The position numbers were made by a program, and so were the translations under genes. Of a DNA stretch of 64,000 bases, positions 52,902 through 63,279 are shown piece after piece. The notes below the pieces were generated by a model. It had not been told where the DNA came from. It searched no databases and saw only the letters and a list, made by a program, of their open reading frames with translations. Each line of letters starts with the position of its first letter. Position 1 is the stretch's first letter. This DNA comes from an uncultured Clostridia bacterium (GTDB lineage: Bacteria; Bacillota; Clostridia; Oscillospirales; Acutalibacteraceae), in the NCBI GenBank assembly GCA_947628665.1, contig CANRAU010000003.1, forward strand, positions 1-64,000, written 5' to 3'.

Positions 52902-53690
52902 TCACGCGATATTCACGTTGGCATCCGCTTCGCGCAGCGCCTTGAGTTCCGCTTCGATCGCTTCTTCCTGCGAGGGTTGGGTCTTCTTTTGCTTTTTCAG
53001 CCCCAGACCGACGACCAGATCGATCACCAAATCCAAAAGGAACAGGCCGATGCCCAGCAAATACCAAAGGGAGACCGAACCCGAGAACATCCCAAGCGAC
53101 AGCTCCGCGCTTTTGGAAATGAAGGACGAAAGGAAGAACGCGGAAAGTCCCCACGAAGCCAGGCTCACGACGTTCAGGATCACATTGGGAAGCCAGCGCA
53201 GGTGGATCGCCCCGATGAGTACCAGAAAGAAATTGAGCACGCCGGCGACTACCGCGAGCAACGCCATAACGACAGAAAGCAGCATCGCGGCGATTGCTCC
53301 GCCCAGCACTTCGCCGCCCGCCAATGCGAGCACCGAGCCGATGTCGAATTTGAGCAGGTAATTCAGCACAAAGGTCAAGAAAGAAATACTCTCCTGCTTA
53401 TCGTAGAACGGGAACGCAAAGGTCGCGTTGAGAAGCGGTACGACGAGCGCAGCCAAAGGCAGCAGCGCACAGACCAAACGCACGATGCGAAGCGGCGAAC
53501 CGAACGTCGCACTTTTGAAGTTGCTGGTTTTGTAGTGCAGCTTGGCAAAGGAGTATTCCGCTATATCGGCGTCCTCTTCCAGCCGCCCCTCCCAGTTGTA
53601 ATTCGGAATGCTTACGCCGCAGTGCTTGCATTCGGCACGAAAGTCATACCAATGTAAGGTTGCGCCGCATTTCGGACATTTTGCTGCCAT
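52902..53690 (-). CDS. Zinc-ribbon multi-pass membrane protein
   Basis: Not assigned to a known pathway. The 262-residue protein starts with a zinc ribbon (CPKCGATLHWY, ECKHCGVSIPNY), has a short amphipathic stretch, then five or so membrane helices (LVCALLPLAALVVPLLNATF, LLSVVMALLAVVAGVLNFFL), and ends in an acidic helical tail. ATG 53690 follows AAAGGA. It joins two RING-type zinc-finger membrane proteins in this window (38985 and 60212). Confidence 0.78.
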   Translation of the reverse strand: MAAKCPKCGATLHWYDFRAECKHCGVSIPNYNWEGRLEEDADIAEYSFAKLHYKTSNFKSATFGSPLRIVRLVCALLPLAALVVPLLNATFAFPFYDKQESISFLTFVLNYLLKFDIGSVLALAGGEVLGGAIAAMLLSVVMALLAVVAGVLNFFLVLIGAIHLRWLPNVILNVVSLASWGLSAFFLSSFISKSAELSLGMFSGSVSLWYLLGIGLFLLDLVIDLVVGLGLKKQKKTQPSQEEAIEAELKALREADANVNIA

Positions 53691-53720
53691 AACCGTCAAT
53701 CCTTTCTATAAGAGAGAGCT

Positions 53721-55301
<1,581 letters not shown>

Positions 55302-55332
55302 TTATACGCTTATCCGCCGATTTTTCGCCCGC

Positions 55333-56715
55333 TTACGCGTTTTTTTCGCTCTCCGGCTCTTCTACAGGCGCTTTTTCAAGCAGGAAATTCTTTAAAATCG
55401 CGCAGTTTTCGTCCATGTCGGGCAGCAGGACGTCCTGTGAACGGCGTTTCGCGCTTTTCCATGCGCCGTCTGCGGGGATCTGCTGCTGGACAATGTCATA
55501 TTGTAAATAGGTAAGCGCATGCATGCCGATGTCGAGCATTTCGTCCTCGCGCAGATCCGTCTGCACCATGGGCATGACCTCTTCCGCCAATTGGAACAGC
55601 GTCACGGGCGAGTTCCCCGCCGCCTTTTTGACCAGCGCCGTAATGACCTTGCGCTGGCGGCCCGTGCGCATAAAATCGCTGTCCAAATAGCGAATGCGGC
55701 TGTACCAAAGCGCCTGCGCGCCCGAAAAATGCTGCATACCCGCTTCCAGCTTTTCGGGAAAAGCCGCCTTTTCCACAGAGGTCATATGATCGCCGCTGTT
55801 TAAATATTTCGCTTCCTTTTGGGTGATCTCCACGTCCACGCCGCCGAGCTTGTCCACAATGGCGGTGAACATATCGAAGCTCACGAGCATATAATTGTCG
55901 ATCTGCACGTGGAAATTGTATTCGATCGTATCCACCAAAAGCTGCGTGCCGCCGCGGCTGTGCGCGGCGTTGATCTTATCCGAACGGTAATCGGGGATTT
56001 CGACATACAGATCGCGCAAAAACGAGGTCAGCTTGATTTGGTGGCTGCGCGTATCAATCGTGACAAGCAGCATGGTATCGGAACGGGTCTTTTGCACGTC
56101 CTGCCCCTCGCGCGCGTCCACGCCGATGAGCAGAATGCTCTTTAAGTAATCCGCCTGCACAAGCTCGGAGGAAGCAATATAGGCGTTTTCCTGGAGCGGC
56201 ACATAATTCGTTTTGCCGAGCAGCTTTTTAACGCTCGAATAGCCGTACATGCCCGCGCCGCCGACCAGCACCAATATAACGACCAGCACCACGCAAAATA
56301 TCTTCAGTCCGACGTGCCGTTTCTTTTTCGGCGCGCTGCGCACGGGCTGATGCGCGTCGTCATAAATGGTATCGCCGTTGCGCGCACGGGTGCGGCTGCG
56401 GTCGGGTTCATCATAATGATAGCTGTACGGCTTTTTTTCGGGCGCAGTATTGACCCGCGTGCGAAAACGGTTCTCCTCCGTTTGCAGATTTGCTCCTGCG
56501 GGCGGGTCGTCGAAAAAGCCCGCATAGGGGTCGGTATACTTCGCGCTTGACGGTTCGTCGCGCCCGCTGTAAATATCCTCATAGGCCTGGTCGCCGTGCG
56601 CGGAGGTTTCTCCGCTGTCGCTGAATATGTCCTCAAAATCGTCTTTTTTCGACGAACTGAAAATATCCTCAAAGCTGTCGTTTTCCGACGGGAACTTGCC
56701 GTTTTGCTTCTCCAT
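55333..56715 (-). CDS. LytR-CpsA-Psr (LCP) family cell-wall glycopolymer ligase
   Basis: Attaches secondary polymers to peptidoglycan in this family. The 460-residue protein has a cytoplasmic acidic tail of about 150 residues with repeated words (SFEDIF, DFEDIF, AYEDIY), a membrane helix (GLKIFCVVLVVILVLVGGAG), then the LCP domain: ILLIGVDAREG, RSDTMLLVTIDTRSHQIKLT, SFLRDLYVEIPDYRSDKINA and ALWYSRIRYLDSDFMRTGRQ. ATG 56715 follows GGAGGT. The long tail is not usual for the family. Confidence 0.9.
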   Translation of the reverse strand: MEKQNGKFPSENDSFEDIFSSSKKDDFEDIFSDSGETSAHGDQAYEDIYSGRDEPSSAKYTDPYAGFFDDPPAGANLQTEENRFRTRVNTAPEKKPYSYHYDEPDRSRTRARNGDTIYDDAHQPVRSAPKKKRHVGLKIFCVVLVVILVLVGGAGMYGYSSVKKLLGKTNYVPLQENAYIASSELVQADYLKSILLIGVDAREGQDVQKTRSDTMLLVTIDTRSHQIKLTSFLRDLYVEIPDYRSDKINAAHSRGGTQLLVDTIEYNFHVQIDNYMLVSFDMFTAIVDKLGGVDVEITQKEAKYLNSGDHMTSVEKAAFPEKLEAGMQHFSGAQALWYSRIRYLDSDFMRTGRQRKVITALVKKAAGNSPVTLFQLAEEVMPMVQTDLREDEMLDIGMHALTYLQYDIVQQQIPADGAWKSAKRRSQDVLLPDMDENCAILKNFLLEKAPVEEPESEKNA

Positions 56716-56792
56716 TTCGGTACCTCCGATGATCGTTGCCTTTATTCTACACGAAAAAGCAAAAACACACAATGTTTTTTTGCAAAAATAAG

Positions 56793-56821
56793 TGGAAATC
56801 TATTCCGCTTTGTGCTATAAT
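56793..56821 (+). promoter_or_regulatory. Promoter of aspS2-purB operon
   Basis: TGGAAA (56793-56798, weak), 17-base spacer, TATAAT (56816-56821). The 117-base leader has a small AGCGTC/GACGCT hairpin (56887-56900) but no T-box motif. Confidence 0.5.
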
Positions 56822-56938
56822 CCCTAACTGTATCGGTATACTTATCTATATGGAGTTCCCGACTTAACCGCTTGCTGCGGAAATCCAGCGTCGGGACGCT
56901 GCGTGTATGCGCGGCGGACGGAAGGATCATACAGAAAT

Positions 56939-58693
56939 ATGGCATACAGAACGCATACCTGCAACGAGCTGACGCTCGCAGACTTAAACCAAACCGTATC
57001 CCTTGCGGGATGGGTGGATACCATTCGCGACCACGGCGGCGTGACGTTTGTGGATCTGCGCGACCAGTACGGCATTACGCAGACGGTTTTTCACGATGAA
57101 GCGCTCGTGCGCGCGCTGCACAAGGAAAGCGTCGTCAGCGTGACGGGAACAGTCGTTCGCCGCGACGCGGACACCGTCAATCCGAAGCTGGCGACAGGCG
57201 AGTTGGAGGTGCATGTACAGGAGGCCACGGTATTGGGCTCTTGTGAAAATACGCTGCCCTTTGACATCGGCGAGTCCACCGAAACGCGCGAGGATGTGCG
57301 GCTTACCTACCGTTTTCTCGATCTGCGCAACAAAAAGGTACACGACAACATCCTGTTCCGCTCCGAGGTCGTCCGCTTTTTGCGCGCCAAAATGGAATCG
57401 CTCGGCTTTCCCGAGATCAACACCCCGATCCTGACCTGCTCTTCGCCCGAGGGCGCGCGGGATTACATCATCCCCTCGCGCAAGCATGAGGGCAAATTCT
57501 ACGCCCTGCCGCAAGCCCCGCAGCAGTTCAAGCAGCTTTTGATGGTTTCGGGATTTGACAAATATTTCCAGATCGCGCCGTGCTTCCGCGACGAGGACGC
57601 GCGCGCCGACCGTTCTCCGGGGGAATTCTATCAGCTGGACTTTGAAATGGCCTTTGCGACGCAGGAGGATGTGTTCGCGGTCGCCGAGGAAGTGCTGTAC
57701 GAGACTTTCGTGAAATTCGGCGGCGGCAAGGCGGTCACGGCCGCGCCGTTCCCCCGCATTCCCTTTGAAGAATCCATGCGCAAATACGGTACGGATAAGC
57801 CCGATCTGCGCAATCCGCTGGTGATCGAGGACTTGACGGACTTTTTCCGCGATGTGGAATTCAAGCCCTTTAAAGGTCGTCCCGTGCGCGGCATCGCAAC
57901 GCCCGGCTGCGGCAAAAAGAGCAAATCCTTCTTTGAGCATATGCTCGAATACGCGCTGTCCATCGGCATGAAGGGTCTCGGCTATCTGACCGTGCTTGCG
58001 GACGGCTCGTTTAAAGGCCCGATCGCAAAATTCCTCTCGGAGGAAAAGAAGGCCGCGCTTACCCGTATGCTGCACCTTGCAACGGACGACACGCTGTTCT
58101 TTATCTGCGACGCGCCCAAAACCGTCGATCTTTTGGCGGGGCAGATCCGCACCGCGCTCGGCGAGCGGATGGACTTGATCGACAAAAACCGCTTTGCGAT
58201 GTGCTTTATCACCGATTTCCCGATGTACGAGAAAAACGAGGAGGGCAAGCTCGATTTCACGCACAACCCCTTCTCCATGCCGCAGGGCGAAATGGACGCG
58301 CTCCTGCACGAAGACCCGCTCACCATTAAAGCGTATCAGTACGACATCGTCTGCAACGGCGTGGAGCTTTCTTCGGGCGCGGTGCGCAACCACCGTCCCG
58401 ACGTGATGCTCAAAGCCTTCTCTTTGGCGGGCTATTCCGCCGAGGAGGTGGAGCGCCGCTTCGGTGCGCTGTTCCGCGCGTTCCACTACGGCGCGCCGCC
58501 GCACGCGGGCATGGCGCCGGGCATCGACCGTATGCTCATGCTTTTAAAGGACGAGGAGAACATCCGCGAAGTCATCGCGTTCCCGATGAACTCCAACGCG
58601 CAGGATATGCTGCTGGGCGCGCCAAACACCGTTTCCGAGCAGCAGCTTCGTGAGGTGCATATCCGTCTGCGCCGACCCATACCCGAAAAATAA
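56939..58693 (+). CDS. aspS: Aspartyl-tRNA synthetase 2 (non-discriminating-type signature)
   Basis: Second full-length bacterial-type AspRS (584 residues). It has AGWVDTIRDHGGVTFVDLRD in the anticodon domain, motif 2 (CFRDEDARADRSPGEFYQLD), a GAD insertion and motif 3 (HAGMAPGIDRMLMLLK). His32 in RDHGG matches the His31 position linked to relaxed tRNA-Asn recognition in the P. aeruginosa enzyme, whereas the copy at 22246 has Leu. SPGEFYQLDFEM is reminiscent of alphaproteobacterial-type AspRS, which hints at transfer. ATG 56939 is chosen by protein alignment; the ribosome site GGAAGGA is a little far. Confidence 0.93.
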   Translation: MAYRTHTCNELTLADLNQTVSLAGWVDTIRDHGGVTFVDLRDQYGITQTVFHDEALVRALHKESVVSVTGTVVRRDADTVNPKLATGELEVHVQEATVLGSCENTLPFDIGESTETREDVRLTYRFLDLRNKKVHDNILFRSEVVRFLRAKMESLGFPEINTPILTCSSPEGARDYIIPSRKHEGKFYALPQAPQQFKQLLMVSGFDKYFQIAPCFRDEDARADRSPGEFYQLDFEMAFATQEDVFAVAEEVLYETFVKFGGGKAVTAAPFPRIPFEESMRKYGTDKPDLRNPLVIEDLTDFFRDVEFKPFKGRPVRGIATPGCGKKSKSFFEHMLEYALSIGMKGLGYLTVLADGSFKGPIAKFLSEEKKAALTRMLHLATDDTLFFICDAPKTVDLLAGQIRTALGERMDLIDKNRFAMCFITDFPMYEKNEEGKLDFTHNPFSMPQGEMDALLHEDPLTIKAYQYDIVCNGVELSSGAVRNHRPDVMLKAFSLAGYSAEEVERRFGALFRAFHYGAPPHAGMAPGIDRMLMLLKDEENIREVIAFPMNSNAQDMLLGAPNTVSEQQLREVHIRLRRPIPEK

Positions 58694-58735
58694 AGGCTGT
58701 TTTCCGCACGACGCGCGTGCAACGGAGGTTTACCA

Positions 58736-60166
58736 ATGAAAGACGTTTACGAAAGTCCGCTCAATTCCCGCTATGCGAGCAGGGAGATGAAATATATTTT
58801 TTCGCCCGACTGCAAATTCCGCACCTGGCGCAAGCTCTGGATCGCGCTGGCCGAAAGCGAGCAGGAGCTCGGGCTGCCCATCACCGACGAGCAGATCGCC
58901 GAGCTGAAAGCCCATGCGGACGACATCAATTATGAGGTCGCCGAGGCGCGCGAAAAGCTCGTCCGCCACGACGTGATGAGCCATGTGTACGCATATGGCG
59001 TGCAGTGTCCCAAGGCAAAGGGCATCATCCACTGGGGCGCGACCTCCTGCTATGTGGGCGACAACACCGACGTCATTTTGATGACCGAAGGCTTGAAGCT
59101 GGTTCGCAAAAAGCTCGTCAATCTGATCGATAAGCTTGCAAAATTCGCCGACCAATATAAAGGCCTGCCCTGTCTTGCCTTTACGCATTTCCAGCCCGCG
59201 CAGCCGACCACCGTCGGCAAACGCGCCGCTTTGTGGCTGATGGATGTGATGATGGATCTTTCCACGCTGGAATTCCAAATTTCGCAAATGCGTCTGCTCG
59301 GCTCAAAGGGTACGACCGGCACGCAGGCGAGCTTTATGGAGCTGTTCGAGGGCGACGAGGAAAAGGTGAAGGCGCTCGACCGCAAGATCGCCGAAAAGAT
59401 GGGCTTTCAAAGCTGCTTCCCCGTATCGGGGCAGACCTATCCGCGCAAGCTCGACAGCCAGGTGATGAACACGCTTGCGGGTATTGCGCAGTCCGCGCAT
59501 AAATTCTCGAACGATCTGCGGCTTTTGCAGCACTTAAAAGAGATCGAAGAACCCTTTGAAAAAAATCAGATCGGTTCTTCCGCCATGGCGTATAAACGCA
59601 ATCCCATGCGCAGCGAACGCATCGCATCCCTTTCGCGCTATGTGATCGCCGACGCGGTCAATCCCGCGATCACCGCCTCCACCCAGTGGTTTGAGCGCAC
59701 GCTGGACGACTCGGCGAACAAGCGCATCAGCATTCCTGAGGCTTTCCTCGCGGTGGATGCGATTTTGGAACTGTACATCAACGTGGTCAGCGGCCTGGTC
59801 GTTTACCCGAAAATGATCGAAAAGCATTTGCGGGACGAGCTGCCGTTCATGGCGACGGAAAATATTCTGATGTCCGCCGTAAAGAAAGGCGGCGACCGCC
59901 AGGAACTGCACGAGCGCATTCGGCAGCATTCCATGGAAGCGGGCAAGGTGGTCAAGGTCGAGGGGAAACCCAACGATCTGCCCGAGCGCATTGCCGCCGA
60001 CCCCGCATTCGGGCTGACGGCGGAGGAAATCCGCGCGGAGTTGGTTCCCGAAAACTTCGTCGGCCGCGCAGGAACGCAGGTCACGGAATTTTTAGAGGGA
60101 GAGGTTCGCCCCGCCCTGGAGAAGTATAAGGATCTGTTGGGGTTGGAAGTCGAGATCAACGTCTGA
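58736..60166 (+). CDS. purB: Adenylosuccinate lyase
   Basis: Acts twice in purine synthesis (SAICAR cleavage and adenylosuccinate to AMP). The 476-residue fumarase-superfamily protein has [44 protein letters not shown] and the signature [19 protein letters not shown]. The start follows ACGGAGG, 42 bases after aspS2. Pairing aspS with purB links two aspartate-using enzymes in one transcript. Confidence 0.95.
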   Translation: MKDVYESPLNSRYASREMKYIFSPDCKFRTWRKLWIALAESEQELGLPITDEQIAELKAHADDINYEVAEAREKLVRHDVMSHVYAYGVQCPKAKGIIHWGATSCYVGDNTDVILMTEGLKLVRKKLVNLIDKLAKFADQYKGLPCLAFTHFQPAQPTTVGKRAALWLMDVMMDLSTLEFQISQMRLLGSKGTTGTQASFMELFEGDEEKVKALDRKIAEKMGFQSCFPVSGQTYPRKLDSQVMNTLAGIAQSAHKFSNDLRLLQHLKEIEEPFEKNQIGSSAMAYKRNPMRSERIASLSRYVIADAVNPAITASTQWFERTLDDSANKRISIPEAFLAVDAILELYINVVSGLVVYPKMIEKHLRDELPFMATENILMSAVKKGGDRQELHERIRQHSMEAGKVVKVEGKPNDLPERIAADPAFGLTAEEIRAELVPENFVGRAGTQVTEFLEGEVRPALEKYKDLLGLEVEINV

Positions 60167-60211
60167 CAAACGGCATTGTTCCTCTCGGATTCGGAAGGAA
60201 GGTTTCATTAC

Positions 60212-61210
60212 ATGGCATATATTGGCGAGAACTGCCCCGTTTGCGGCGCTGTGTTTACCGAAGCGGACGACATCGTCGTCTGCCCCGAATGCGGTACGCC
60301 GCACCACAGAAGCTGCTATTTCGCGCACGAGGGCTGTGCAAACGCCGAAAAGCACGCGGAGGGCTTCGCATGGACGCCGTCGAATCCCGCGCCCTCTATG
60401 GGCGGTATGCAGCCTGTCCCGCAAAACGCGCCGGGCACGGTCATATGCCCGCGCTGCGGCGCGCAGAACGCCGCCGAAGAGCCGGTTTGTGCGAATTGCG
60501 GCGCGCGGCTTTATTTGAACGCCTCCGCGCCCTTTATGCCGACGCCTATGCCGGGGGCTGTCGGCACGCCGTATGTCGCGGGCGGAACGCTGATTTCACC
60601 CGACGAGACCATAGGCGGGAATACGGTTCGGGACACGGCGCAGTATGTGCGGGTCGCCGCACATCGGTATATCCCCAAATTCTATAAGCTGGAGAAAAAG
60701 GGGAAAAAGGTCTCGTGGAACTGGGCGGCGTTTTTCTTCGGCCCTTACTGGTTCTTCTATCGGAAGCTGTACGCCGTCGGTTCGATCCTGCTCGTGCTTC
60801 TGCTCGCGGTCTCGGCGGCGACCACCACGCCGCGCTATTTGGAGAAAGCGGGTGCGGTAAGCGAAGCCGCAGAGCAATTTGCGCGTGTGCAGGAAGAGAT
60901 CCGCGACGAGGACTTTGCGGCGTATGAGGAAAAGCTGGCCGCGTTCACCATGCTCCCCGAAGTGCTGATTTCGGCGGGCGTGGAAATTGCCGTCCATCTG
61001 TTTGCGGGGCTGTTCGGCAATTTCCTTTATAAGCGGCGGGTAGACGAACAGGTGCAGAAGCTGTGCGCGCTCGTGCCGCCCGGCGAGGATCGTCAGGTTT
61101 TGCTGCTTCGGCAGGGCGGCGTCTCCTTTTTGGCCGCCGCAGGTTCTATGCTGCTGTTCCGCTTCGCTTCGCAGGGTATTTATCTTGCAATTTCTTCCTT
61201 TTTGACGTAA
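60212..61210 (+). CDS. RING-finger/zinc-ribbon DUF2628 membrane protein
   Basis: The 332-residue protein has a Prok-RING_1-type finger (CPVCGAVFTEADDIVVCPEC, HHRSCYFAHEGC), a Pro-rich linker, a second zinc ribbon (CPRCGAQNAAEEPVCANCGA), another linker, and a DUF2628 membrane module (SWNWAAFFFGPYWFFYRKLY) with further helices. ATG 60212 follows GGAAGG; the frame upstream lacks a site. Role unknown. It is the second RING-type protein in the window and sits between purB and galU. Confidence 0.82.
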   Translation: MAYIGENCPVCGAVFTEADDIVVCPECGTPHHRSCYFAHEGCANAEKHAEGFAWTPSNPAPSMGGMQPVPQNAPGTVICPRCGAQNAAEEPVCANCGARLYLNASAPFMPTPMPGAVGTPYVAGGTLISPDETIGGNTVRDTAQYVRVAAHRYIPKFYKLEKKGKKVSWNWAAFFFGPYWFFYRKLYAVGSILLVLLLAVSAATTTPRYLEKAGAVSEAAEQFARVQEEIRDEDFAAYEEKLAAFTMLPEVLISAGVEIAVHLFAGLFGNFLYKRRVDEQVQKLCALVPPGEDRQVLLLRQGGVSFLAAAGSMLLFRFASQGIYLAISSFLT

Positions 61211-61284
61211 AATAAGTTGTATCCTTTTTTGAGGCAATGCCGCCAAGGGTTTGTCTTACATTCTGATAACAAAGGAGAATTTGT

Positions 61285-62160
61285 ATGAAGATCACAAAAG
61301 CCATTATTCCCGCAGCGGGCTTGGGTACGCGCGTGTTGCCGGCGTCCAAGGCCGTTCCGAAGGAAATGCTCAACATTGTTGACAAGCCCGCGATCCAATA
61401 CATCGTGGAAGAGGCCGTCGCCGCCGGCATTACCGACATTCTGGTTGTGACCAATCGCGGCAAGGGCGTGATCGAGGATCATTTCGACCACTCGTTTGAA
61501 CTGGAGACCAAGCTGAAAGGCAATCCGTCCAAAGCAAAGATCCTCGAATCCGTGGAGGCTTGCGCGAATCTTGCCAATATGTATTACATCCGCCAAAAGG
61601 AGACCAAGGGACTTGGACACGCGGTGCTGTGCGCCAAGAGCTTTGTCGGCAATGAACCGTTTGCGGTCATGTACGGCGACGACGTCATCATTTCGGAAGA
61701 CCCCGTGATCGGGCAGTTGATGCGCGCGTATGACAAGTACGGCTGCGGCGTGGTCGGCGTGAAAGAAGTCCCGCGTGAGGACGTGCCGAAATACTGCACG
61801 CTGGACGTTACGCCGCTGGATGAAAAGACCATGCAGGTGCATAACATCATTGAAAAGCCCACGCCCGAGCAGATCCTTTCCTGCTACTCGATTTTGGGGC
61901 GCGTGGTCATGCCGCCCGAGATTTTCGAGCTGATCGAAAAGACGCCCGCCGACCCCAAGAGCGGCGAAGTTTATTTCACGGATGCCATGCTCGATCTTGC
62001 GCGCCGCGGGCAGCTGAACGCGGTGGATTTCGACGGCATTCGGTATGATATGGGCAATAAGCTCGGCATTATGCAGGCGAACTGCGAAGTCGCGCTCCGG
62101 CATCCCGAGATCGGCGACAGCTTCCGTGCATATCTCAAGGCGCTTGCCGCAACGCTGTAA
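61285..62160 (+). CDS. galU: UTP-glucose-1-phosphate uridylyltransferase
   Basis: Makes UDP-glucose for glycans and glycolipids. The 291-residue protein has AIIPAAGLGTRVLPASKAVP, KEMLNIVDKPAIQYIVEEAV, GLGHAVLCAKSFVGNEPFAV and VMYGDDVI, the GalU/GtaB core. The start follows AAAGGAG. Last gene of the aspS2-purB-RING-galU run, before a strong terminator. Confidence 0.95.
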   Translation: MKITKAIIPAAGLGTRVLPASKAVPKEMLNIVDKPAIQYIVEEAVAAGITDILVVTNRGKGVIEDHFDHSFELETKLKGNPSKAKILESVEACANLANMYYIRQKETKGLGHAVLCAKSFVGNEPFAVMYGDDVIISEDPVIGQLMRAYDKYGCGVVGVKEVPREDVPKYCTLDVTPLDEKTMQVHNIIEKPTPEQILSCYSILGRVVMPPEIFELIEKTPADPKSGEVYFTDAMLDLARRGQLNAVDFDGIRYDMGNKLGIMQANCEVALRHPEIGDSFRAYLKALAATL

Positions 62161-62183
62161 GCTCTGAGAATCCATAAGAAAGT

Positions 62184-62227
62184 CCGCCCGCGAAAGCGCA
62201 GAAAACGCTTTTGCGGGCGGTTTTTTT
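62184..62227 (+). terminator. galU terminator
   Basis: CCGCCCGCGAAAGCG (62184-62198) pairs with CGCTTTTGCGGGCGG (62206-62220, one mismatch), followed by seven T. Confidence 0.9.
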
Positions 62228-62283
62228 GTCCTGTCGGCAGAGCATTCCAAAAAGACGGGCGTATAGGCGCTTGCAAAGGCCAA

Positions 62284-63039
62284 TCAGGAAACCGTTTCCC
62301 CTTTTGGGTTCTTCCCCATGGCGGCAAGCGGGTCAACGGGCGCGCCGTCCTGCAAGACCTCCAAATGCAAATGCGGTTCTTCCGCCGCCTCGATCGGGAT
62401 CGTACCGAGGTTGCCCACTTTATCGTTGATCTTGACCGCGTCGCCGACCTCGACCGTACTGCCCTTGCCCAAGCCGCAATACCGTGCGAGCATACCCTGT
62501 CCGTGGTCGATTTCGACCACCGTACCCCACAAAACGTCGTCATAAACGGCCTTGACCACACCGTTATTGATCGCGATCACGGGGTCGCCCACCGTGCCGC
62601 GAATATCCGCGCCGTTGTGTACGCGCCAGTCGCCCATGGTTTTGGACTGTACCATGTCGCCGTCCGAAAACGCCTTATCGACCGTCCCCGCGAGCGGCAG
62701 GGAAAAGCCCGGCGCGCGCGTGATCTCCGTCGCCGCGGCCTGCACCGCCGTTTGCGTTTCCCGTGACGGACTTTCCGTCGCGCGGTCGTCGGGTACGCCC
62801 GTCACAATGTCATTGACGGGCTGTGTCCAGTCGGATACGTCGAAACGCACCGTTTCGTTTTCGTCCGCCGGTGCAGTTTTCGATGCGGAATCGGCCGCAG
62901 GTTCGGGATTCAGACGCATATTCGCCATTGCGTATGCCACCGCACCCACGCCCAGCAGGCAAACGGCCAATATCGAGTAAAGCAGCGCGGCGCGCCTGCC
63001 GAGTTTCCGTTTTCTGCGGTTCTGTTCGTGATCTGTCAT
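62284..63039 (-). CDS. M23-family metallopeptidase-like protein, SpoIIQ-like
   Basis: The 251-residue protein has a basic N-terminus, one membrane helix (LLYSILAVCLLGVGAVAYAM), a 90-residue linker and a C-terminal LytM domain with HNGADIRG (H-x3-D) and HLHLEV (H-x-H), so zinc ligands are intact. Architecture and length match SpoIIQ, the forespore partner of SpoIIIAH. ATG 63039 follows GGAGG. A sigma-F-like promoter lies just upstream, supporting the sporulation role. A vegetative endopeptidase remains possible. Confidence 0.8.
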   Translation of the reverse strand: MTDHEQNRRKRKLGRRAALLYSILAVCLLGVGAVAYAMANMRLNPEPAADSASKTAPADENETVRFDVSDWTQPVNDIVTGVPDDRATESPSRETQTAVQAAATEITRAPGFSLPLAGTVDKAFSDGDMVQSKTMGDWRVHNGADIRGTVGDPVIAINNGVVKAVYDDVLWGTVVEIDHGQGMLARYCGLGKGSTVEVGDAVKINDKVGNLGTIPIEAAEEPHLHLEVLQDGAPVDPLAAMGKNPKGETVS

Positions 63040-63060
63040 GTGAAAACACCTCCGTAAGGA

Positions 63061-63090
63061 AAGTGTTCCCAATTTTGCGCGTGTTCATAC
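63061..63090 (-). promoter_or_regulatory. Sigma-F/sigma-G-like promoter of the SpoIIQ-like gene
   Basis: GTATG (complement of 63086-63090), 15-base spacer, GGGAACACTT (complement of 63061-63070), matching the forespore pattern G-y-w-T-A, 15 bases, G-g-n-r-A-n-A-n-T-w at all but one key position. Confidence 0.55.
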
Positions 63091-63197
63091 AAAAATTTCG
63101 CAAGGAACGCCCAAATGCCCCTGCCTGTTTTGTAACAAACTGCACAAATGCCTGTCGAGCGACTTTCTTAAATTTTGATAAATTTGTCAAAAAGCAC

Positions 63198-63226
63198 TTG
63201 AAAACGACCCTAACTTTTGCTAAAAT
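63198..63226 (+). promoter_or_regulatory. glgB promoter
   Basis: TTGAAA (63198-63203), 17-base spacer, TAAAAT (63221-63226). Confidence 0.65.
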
Positions 63227-63279
63227 ACTTCTAAGAGGTGGAAAAGCGCTCCATCAAAATACACAAAGAGGTTATTTTT

